From contig NZ_CAXRBQ010000066.1 in assembly GCF_964228735.1 (NCBI RefSeq), positions 1-8,404 of the forward strand: DNA of 8,404 nucleotides, in the 5' to 3' direction. The position numbers were made by a program, and so were the translations under genes. Below, one piece after another: positions 4,436 through 8,404 of the stretch; within the stretch, counting starts at the first letter, position 1; each line of letters starts with the position of its first letter. The DNA is from Pontibacterium sp964228735 (lineage in GTDB: Bacteria; Pseudomonadota; Gammaproteobacteria; Pseudomonadales; Balneatricaceae). The notes below the pieces were generated by a model that worked only from the letters and a program-made list of their open reading frames with translations, had not been told where the DNA came from and searched no databases.

Positions 4436-7294
4436 ATGCCCATGACCCAACTGAAGCGCCTGCCATTCAGCACTTACGTAGTGTTCGTCCTCCTGTTTGT
4501 TTTTGGGAAACTTGCCCAAGCGGGAGTCCACAAAAGTTCCACTGATCCTCGGGAATACCTGACCTTCAGCCTGCCCAACCAGATGAAAGTGTTGGTCATC
4601 TCCGATCCAAACACCGCGAAGGCAGCCGCCTCTCTGGATGTAGCCGTTGGTTCCAACGCCAACCCTGAAGGCCGTGAAGGCTTGGCCCATTTCCTTGAGC
4701 ATATGCTGTTCCTGGGTACGGAAAAGTATCCGGAAGCGGGTGACTACCAGGCGTTTATCAGCTCCCATGGCGGCAACCACAACGCCTACACCGCGTACGA
4801 AAACACCAACTATTTTTTCGACGTGAAAGCCAATGACCTGGAACCGGCGCTGGATCGCTTCTCCCAATTCTTTATTGCACCGCTGTTTACCGAAGAGTAT
4901 GTAGACCGTGAACGCCACGCGGTGCATTCCGAATATCAGTCTAAGATTCGCGACGACGGTCGCCGCATTTTTGCGGTCACCAAAGAGATCCTGAACCCGG
5001 ATCACAGCTACAGCGACTTCGCTGTGGGTAGCCTGGAGACCCTGGCAAATAACGAAAATGGCAAGATCCGTGATGACCTGATCAGCTTCTACGAGCAGTA
5101 TTACTCTGCCAACCTGATGTCTCTGGTTGTGCTGGGTAAGCAGTCTACTGAAGAGCTCAAAGCAATGGTGGAAGCGCGTTTCGCGGCCGTACCAAACCGC
5201 AACGCGGAGCCGTTTCGTAACAACACCAGTCTGTTCAAGCCGGGCAGCTTGCCGCTGAAGCTGAGCGTTCAAACCATTAAAGACCTGCGCTATATGTCGC
5301 TGACCTTCCCTGTGCCGGAGATCCGCAGCCACTGGCGCAGCAAACCGCTCTACTACATCAGCAGTCTGGTCGGTTACGAAGGTGCAGGTAGCCTGCTGTC
5401 CCTGCTGAAAGAGAAAGGTTGGGCGACCGGCCTGTCCGCGTCCACCGGTTCCGATCTGCCGGGCGAGTCCACGTTTCACGTGAACATCGCACTGACGCCA
5501 GAAGGCATGCAGCAGCAGGAGGCGATCGCACAGCTGTTCTTCAGCTACGTAGACCTGATCCGTCAGGGTGGTGTCAGTGAAATGCTGTATCAGGAAGAGA
5601 GCGACCTGAACCGTATTCAGTTCCGTTTCCAAGAGCAGAGCGAACCGATCCACTATGTAAGCCAGCTTTCCAGCCAGTTGCGTCGCTTCCCGGCCGAAGA
5701 GGTGATTCGTGCGCCGTATATGCTGGAAGCGTTTGACGCCGAACTGATCCAGCAGTATCTGGCAGCGATCCGTCCGGACAACATGCTGCTGACCGTAAAA
5801 GCGCGAGATCTGGAAACCGATCAGAAAGATCCATGGTATCAGGCAGCGTACAAAGCAGAGCCAATCAACGAAGAGACACTGCAGGCCCTGCAGGCACAGC
5901 CTCAGGTTGCCGATCTGTTTATCCGTGGCAGCAATCCCTTTGTGGCAAGCAACCTGGACCTGAAAGATCCAAGCTCCGCGACGGACAGTCCACAAGTGCT
6001 GGTCGAAAAACCAGGCCTGACCCTTTGGCACCATCAGGACAGCAGCTTCAAGACACCTAAGGCCAACCTGTTCTTCAGTGTAATGTCTGACCGTGCCAAC
6101 CGTACGGCCCGTGAAGCGGTGCTCACCAGCCTCTACACCCGTATGGTGAAGGACCAGATGAACGAGATCCTGTACGACGCCTATGTGGCAGGTCTGGGGA
6201 CCGACATTTATCCACACATGAAAGGTTTCAGTGTGCGCCTGTCCGGTTACAACGAAAAGCTCCCAGTGCTGCTTGAGAAGGTAACTCACGCGTTAAAGAA
6301 GCCTGAGCTGGATGCCGAGCGTTATGCCGTAATCAAGCGCCAGTATGCCGATCAGCTGAAAAACGCCCGTAAAGAGAAACCGTTCAACCAGACGATCAAC
6401 GAGATCTTCCAGCTGCTGCTGCCGCAGTGGAGCACGGAAGAGAAACAGCTCGCGCTGGAGATGATTACCTTTGAGGATCTGAAGGCATTCGCACCACAGC
6501 TGCTGGCGGAAACCGACCTGCGTATCCTCGCCCACGGCAACCTGGTTGAAGAAGAAGCCACCACCATGGCCGACCAGATCGTTGCCCAGCTGCTGAACAA
6601 ACCACAAGCCAAGCACCTGTCGGAAACCCCTGTGGTTCATCTGCAGCGTGGTCGTCCGTTCGTACAGACTCTGGACCTGCAACACAACGACTCGGCGATC
6701 AGCATCTACTACCAGGGTAACGACGCCAGTCTAAAAACCCGCGCGGAATTTGCTGTGTTGAGCGAGCTGATGTCCTCGCCGTTCTACAGCCGTCTGCGCA
6801 CCGAGAAGCAGTTGGGTTACGTGGTATTTGAAACCCCACTGCCGCTGCGTAAGGCTCCGGGCCTGGCCTTTGTGGTGCAGTCCCCGGTGGCAGACCCGCT
6901 TACGCTGGAAACCCATATCTCCTCCTTTATGGATGAGATGGGAGAGCAGATGCTGAGCATGACCGATGCACAGCTGGATAAATACAAGCGCAGTGTGATC
7001 TCCCGCATCCTTAAGCAGGAGAATAGTCTGAGCGACCGCACCGCCCGATACTGGAAGCAGATCGACCGTAACAACGCCGATTTCTACAGCCGCGAAACCT
7101 TGGCCAAGTCGATCGAGGAGCTCTCCGTTGAAGAGCTGAAGAAAGGATTTGAACAGCTACGTGAGCGCCAGTTGGTGGTACGCAGCTTTGGCTTGAAGCA
7201 TATGCAAACCGCCAGCCTGGAAGAGATCGGTCGCACCTGTGATACCGAGATCGACTCCCTCAAGCTGGCCGGTGAGTTTATGCCGGAAGCGTAA
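4436..7294 (+). CDS. Periplasmic M16A zinc metallopeptidase, pitrilysin/insulysin type
   Basis: Counted from the ATG at 4436 the protein has 952 residues, close to E. coli protease III (PtrA, about 960). A signal peptide covers about 1-29, ending AQA, so it is exported. The inverted zinc motif H-F-L-E-H is at 85-89, and the distal glutamate ligand is E166 in 'HSEY', exactly 76 residues later as in the family. Catalytic M16 domain about 40-180, inactive-type C domain about 205-385, middle domain about 395-670, last M16 C-type domain about 680-870. In the C-terminal half R788 and Y795 in 'RTEKQLGY' match the Arg/Tyr pair that holds the substrate in insulin-degrading enzymes. It should cleave small peptides in the periplasm. 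Starts at 4433 (TTG), 4436 or 4442 (both ATG) are possible; AGAAG (4427-4431) lies 4 bases before 4436 and 10 before 4442, so the choice is uncertain by two residues. Alone in its transcript, with its own terminator. Confidence 0.95.
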   Translation: MPMTQLKRLPFSTYVVFVLLFVFGKLAQAGVHKSSTDPREYLTFSLPNQMKVLVISDPNTAKAAASLDVAVGSNANPEGREGLAHFLEHMLFLGTEKYPEAGDYQAFISSHGGNHNAYTAYENTNYFFDVKANDLEPALDRFSQFFIAPLFTEEYVDRERHAVHSEYQSKIRDDGRRIFAVTKEILNPDHSYSDFAVGSLETLANNENGKIRDDLISFYEQYYSANLMSLVVLGKQSTEELKAMVEARFAAVPNRNAEPFRNNTSLFKPGSLPLKLSVQTIKDLRYMSLTFPVPEIRSHWRSKPLYYISSLVGYEGAGSLLSLLKEKGWATGLSASTGSDLPGESTFHVNIALTPEGMQQQEAIAQLFFSYVDLIRQGGVSEMLYQEESDLNRIQFRFQEQSEPIHYVSQLSSQLRRFPAEEVIRAPYMLEAFDAELIQQYLAAIRPDNMLLTVKARDLETDQKDPWYQAAYKAEPINEETLQALQAQPQVADLFIRGSNPFVASNLDLKDPSSATDSPQVLVEKPGLTLWHHQDSSFKTPKANLFFSVMSDRANRTAREAVLTSLYTRMVKDQMNEILYDAYVAGLGTDIYPHMKGFSVRLSGYNEKLPVLLEKVTHALKKPELDAERYAVIKRQYADQLKNARKEKPFNQTINEIFQLLLPQWSTEEKQLALEMITFEDLKAFAPQLLAETDLRILAHGNLVEEEATTMADQIVAQLLNKPQAKHLSETPVVHLQRGRPFVQTLDLQHNDSAISIYYQGNDASLKTRAEFAVLSELMSSPFYSRLRTEKQLGYVVFETPLPLRKAPGLAFVVQSPVADPLTLETHISSFMDEMGEQMLSMTDAQLDKYKRSVISRILKQENSLSDRTARYWKQIDRNNADFYSRETLAKSIEELSVEELKKGFEQLRERQLVVRSFGLKHMQTASLEEIGRTCDTEIDSLKLAGEFMPEA

Positions 7295-7313
7295 CGGTTA
7301 TATCAACACCCAC

Positions 7314-7343
7314 AAAAAAGGCGCCGATGGCGCCTTTTTCTTT
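7314..7343. terminator. Strong bidirectional rho-independent terminator between convergent genes
   Basis: GGCGCC (7320-7325) pairs with GGCGCC (7329-7334) around a GAT loop, flanked by six A on the left and TTTTTCTTT on the right. The flanks make it a T-tract terminator in both directions. It lies 25 bases after the protease stop and about 25 bases past the end of the minus-strand exported-protein gene, so it serves both. Confidence 0.9.
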
Positions 7344-7368
7344 GCTCGAATTCGAGATGTAAAGCCCG

Positions 7369-7794
7369 TTACTGCGGTGCATCCTCTTCAATGATCTCCA
7401 GCGCAGAACACTCCTCTCCAAAGATCAGGCAGCGCTCTTTCTTCTGGTCATCGTCGATGGTTTTGAACACCAGGTCTTCACCGGTGAGGGTTGGCCCCTC
7501 CTTCTCCAGCTTGTTCATTTGCACATAGAACTCGGGATCAGCGGCCGGTACAACCGTCGGTGGTGGCAACGTAGACGGCAGCGCATACGCTTTTACCTCC
7601 TCCATCGGCTCCACATCGAAGGTGCCCCGCGGTAAGCCTTTGTAGGCAACGGAGGGCTCGATGGCGAACACGATACTGCCCGTGGCAGGCGTGACGTCGT
7701 AGGGGATCGGATCGGGCACAGGCTGCACCTCCGCCCATACAGGCAGAGTCATGCTGGCAACCAGCAGGCACACATAATCCCCTCGTCGAATCAC
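7369..7794 (-). CDS. Small exported protein of unknown function, coupled to sbcB
   Basis: This encodes 141 residues, and I do not recognise the family. Residues 1-21 look like a signal peptide (basic MIRRGD start, hydrophobic core, cleavage near VWA). The mature part is proline-rich at first ('VPDPIPYDV', 'LPPPTVVP'), then acidic and charged, and has only two cysteines, in 'CLIFGEEC' near the C-terminus. In an exported protein they could form a disulfide or bind a ligand. The start is GTG at 7794, which overlaps the TGA of sbcB in a 4-base GTGA. GGAGG (complement of 7805-7809) lies ten bases upstream inside the sbcB end, so translation is probably coupled. The next ATG would cut the signal peptide. 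The gene ends just before the shared terminator. A lipoprotein is ruled out because no lipobox cysteine is present. Confidence 0.75.
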   Translation of the reverse strand: MIRRGDYVCLLVASMTLPVWAEVQPVPDPIPYDVTPATGSIVFAIEPSVAYKGLPRGTFDVEPMEEVKAYALPSTLPPPTVVPAADPEFYVQMNKLEKEGPTLTGEDLVFKTIDDDQKKERCLIFGEECSALEIIEEDAPQ

Positions 7795-8404
7795 TCCACA
7801 AAATCCTCCATCGGATAGATAGATTCCGCATACACCGCCAGCTCTTCCAGAATCAGGCGGTCGCGGTCACTGCAGTCCGGTCGGGCGTACAACTCGTTCA
7901 GCCGGGCATAAAACTCGTTCATGGTGAGATGCCCGCTGTTGTCCGGCCCCAACAGTTTACGGGAACGGTACTCCTCCCAGATCTGCTGCTCTTCACTGGT
8001 CAGTATAAACGGGCAGTTTCGCGCCTTGTAGCGCAGGAACATCTCCTCCAGTCGTCCGTCCTGGAACGGCAGATCCAGGTTCGACAAAGTTTCCGGATCG
8101 GCGACTCTCACCTGCTCCATAGACTTCTTATCGGCATCGCTGAAGAATCCGCCACTATAAATCATCAGATCCGGATCACTTTCCGGTTCAAACGGATTAT
8201 CACCAAACACCTCCATCAACTTATGCTGCAGGCCCTGCATGTTACGCAGGATCTGCAGATGGGTACGGCAAGTATCACCGTCAATCGACAAACGCTGTGC
8301 CTCTTCGGTGTTCAGCATGCCTGCCGGCGCGATGATTGGGCATTTGTTGGTGTGGATCTGCTTCAATGCGATGGTCGGATCAGATTCATCCAGATCCTCA
8401 CGTC
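7791..8404 (-). CDS. sbcB: Exodeoxyribonuclease I, C-terminal part (cut by window edge)
   Basis: The frame is open through the right edge; the visible part is about 204 residues, so a TTG at 8366 is not a real start. Recognisable E. coli SbcB-like stretches are 'HTNKCPIIAPA', 'GFFSDADKKSM', 'LRYKARNCPFILTSEEQQIW' and the final helix 'EELAVYAESIYPMED'. In the family the protein is about 475 residues: an N-terminal DEDDh exonuclease domain (outside this window), an SH3-like domain and a helical C-terminal domain, which together make a C-shaped clamp. It degrades single-stranded DNA 3' to 5', acts in recombination and mismatch repair, and binds SSB. The stop TGA (7793-7791) overlaps the GTG of the next gene. 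Catalytic residues cannot be checked here. Confidence 0.96.
   Translation of the reverse strand, partial: REDLDESDPTIALKQIHTNKCPIIAPAGMLNTEEAQRLSIDGDTCRTHLQILRNMQGLQHKLMEVFGDNPFEPESDPDLMIYSGGFFSDADKKSMEQVRVADPETLSNLDLPFQDGRLEEMFLRYKARNCPFILTSEEQQIWEEYRSRKLLGPDNSGHLTMNEFYARLNELYARPDCSDRDRLILEELAVYAESIYPMEDFVE

Noticed and set aside
4391..6289. A 632-residue open frame on the minus strand opposite the protease gene
   Set aside because: It is entirely antisense to a clear M16A protease, its translation shows no domain or plausible composition, it has no convincing ribosome site, and long antisense frames are common opposite biased codon use.
7791..8366. A free-standing 191-residue gene starting at TTG 8366
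   Set aside because: The frame continues upstream through the window edge with SbcB-like sequence, so this is an internal codon of sbcB.

Overview
This window looks like ordinary chromosome from a Gram-negative gammaproteobacterium, probably a marine or aquatic lineage of the Oceanospirillales/Marinobacter kind. That placement is inferred from the gene families, not proven. The supporting signs are an SbcB-type exonuclease I, a pitrilysin-type M16 protease with a signal peptide, and a DUF6394 gene beside a two-RCK potassium channel gene. There are no RNA genes, CRISPR arrays or intact mobile elements.

Left edge (1-190): the 3' end of a plus-strand reading frame, possibly a transposase remnant, runs toward the operon on its right. 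Two hairpin terminators lie here, one per direction, each set toward the opposing gene.

Minus-strand operon (4105 down to 191): four tightly spaced genes in transcription order. They are a small four-helix membrane protein (DUF6394-like), a two-transmembrane K+ channel with two cytoplasmic RCK domains, an EamA/DMT permease, and a signal-peptide-bearing membrane protein with a Tim44-like domain. Gaps are 30, 10 and 8 bases. The ribosome sites of the third and fourth genes overlap the stop codon of the gene before, so translation is probably coupled. All four products are membrane or envelope proteins.

Divergent control region (4106-4435): AT-rich, with a likely extended -10 promoter for the operon and a weaker candidate promoter for the protease. 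Just before the protease start the sequence can fold into a nested stem with a GCGA tetraloop and a competing hairpin, the most unexplained structure in the window.

Protease (4436-7294, plus): a full-length periplasmic M16A metallopeptidase, followed by a strong bidirectional terminator.

Right edge (7369-8404, minus): the C-terminal part of exonuclease I (sbcB), cut by the window edge. It overlaps by four bases an unrecognised small exported protein gene that ends at the shared terminator.

No clearly new multi-gene system stands out. The best candidates for undescribed biology are the DUF6394/channel pair with its operon partners, the folded leader of the protease gene, and the exported protein coupled to sbcB.
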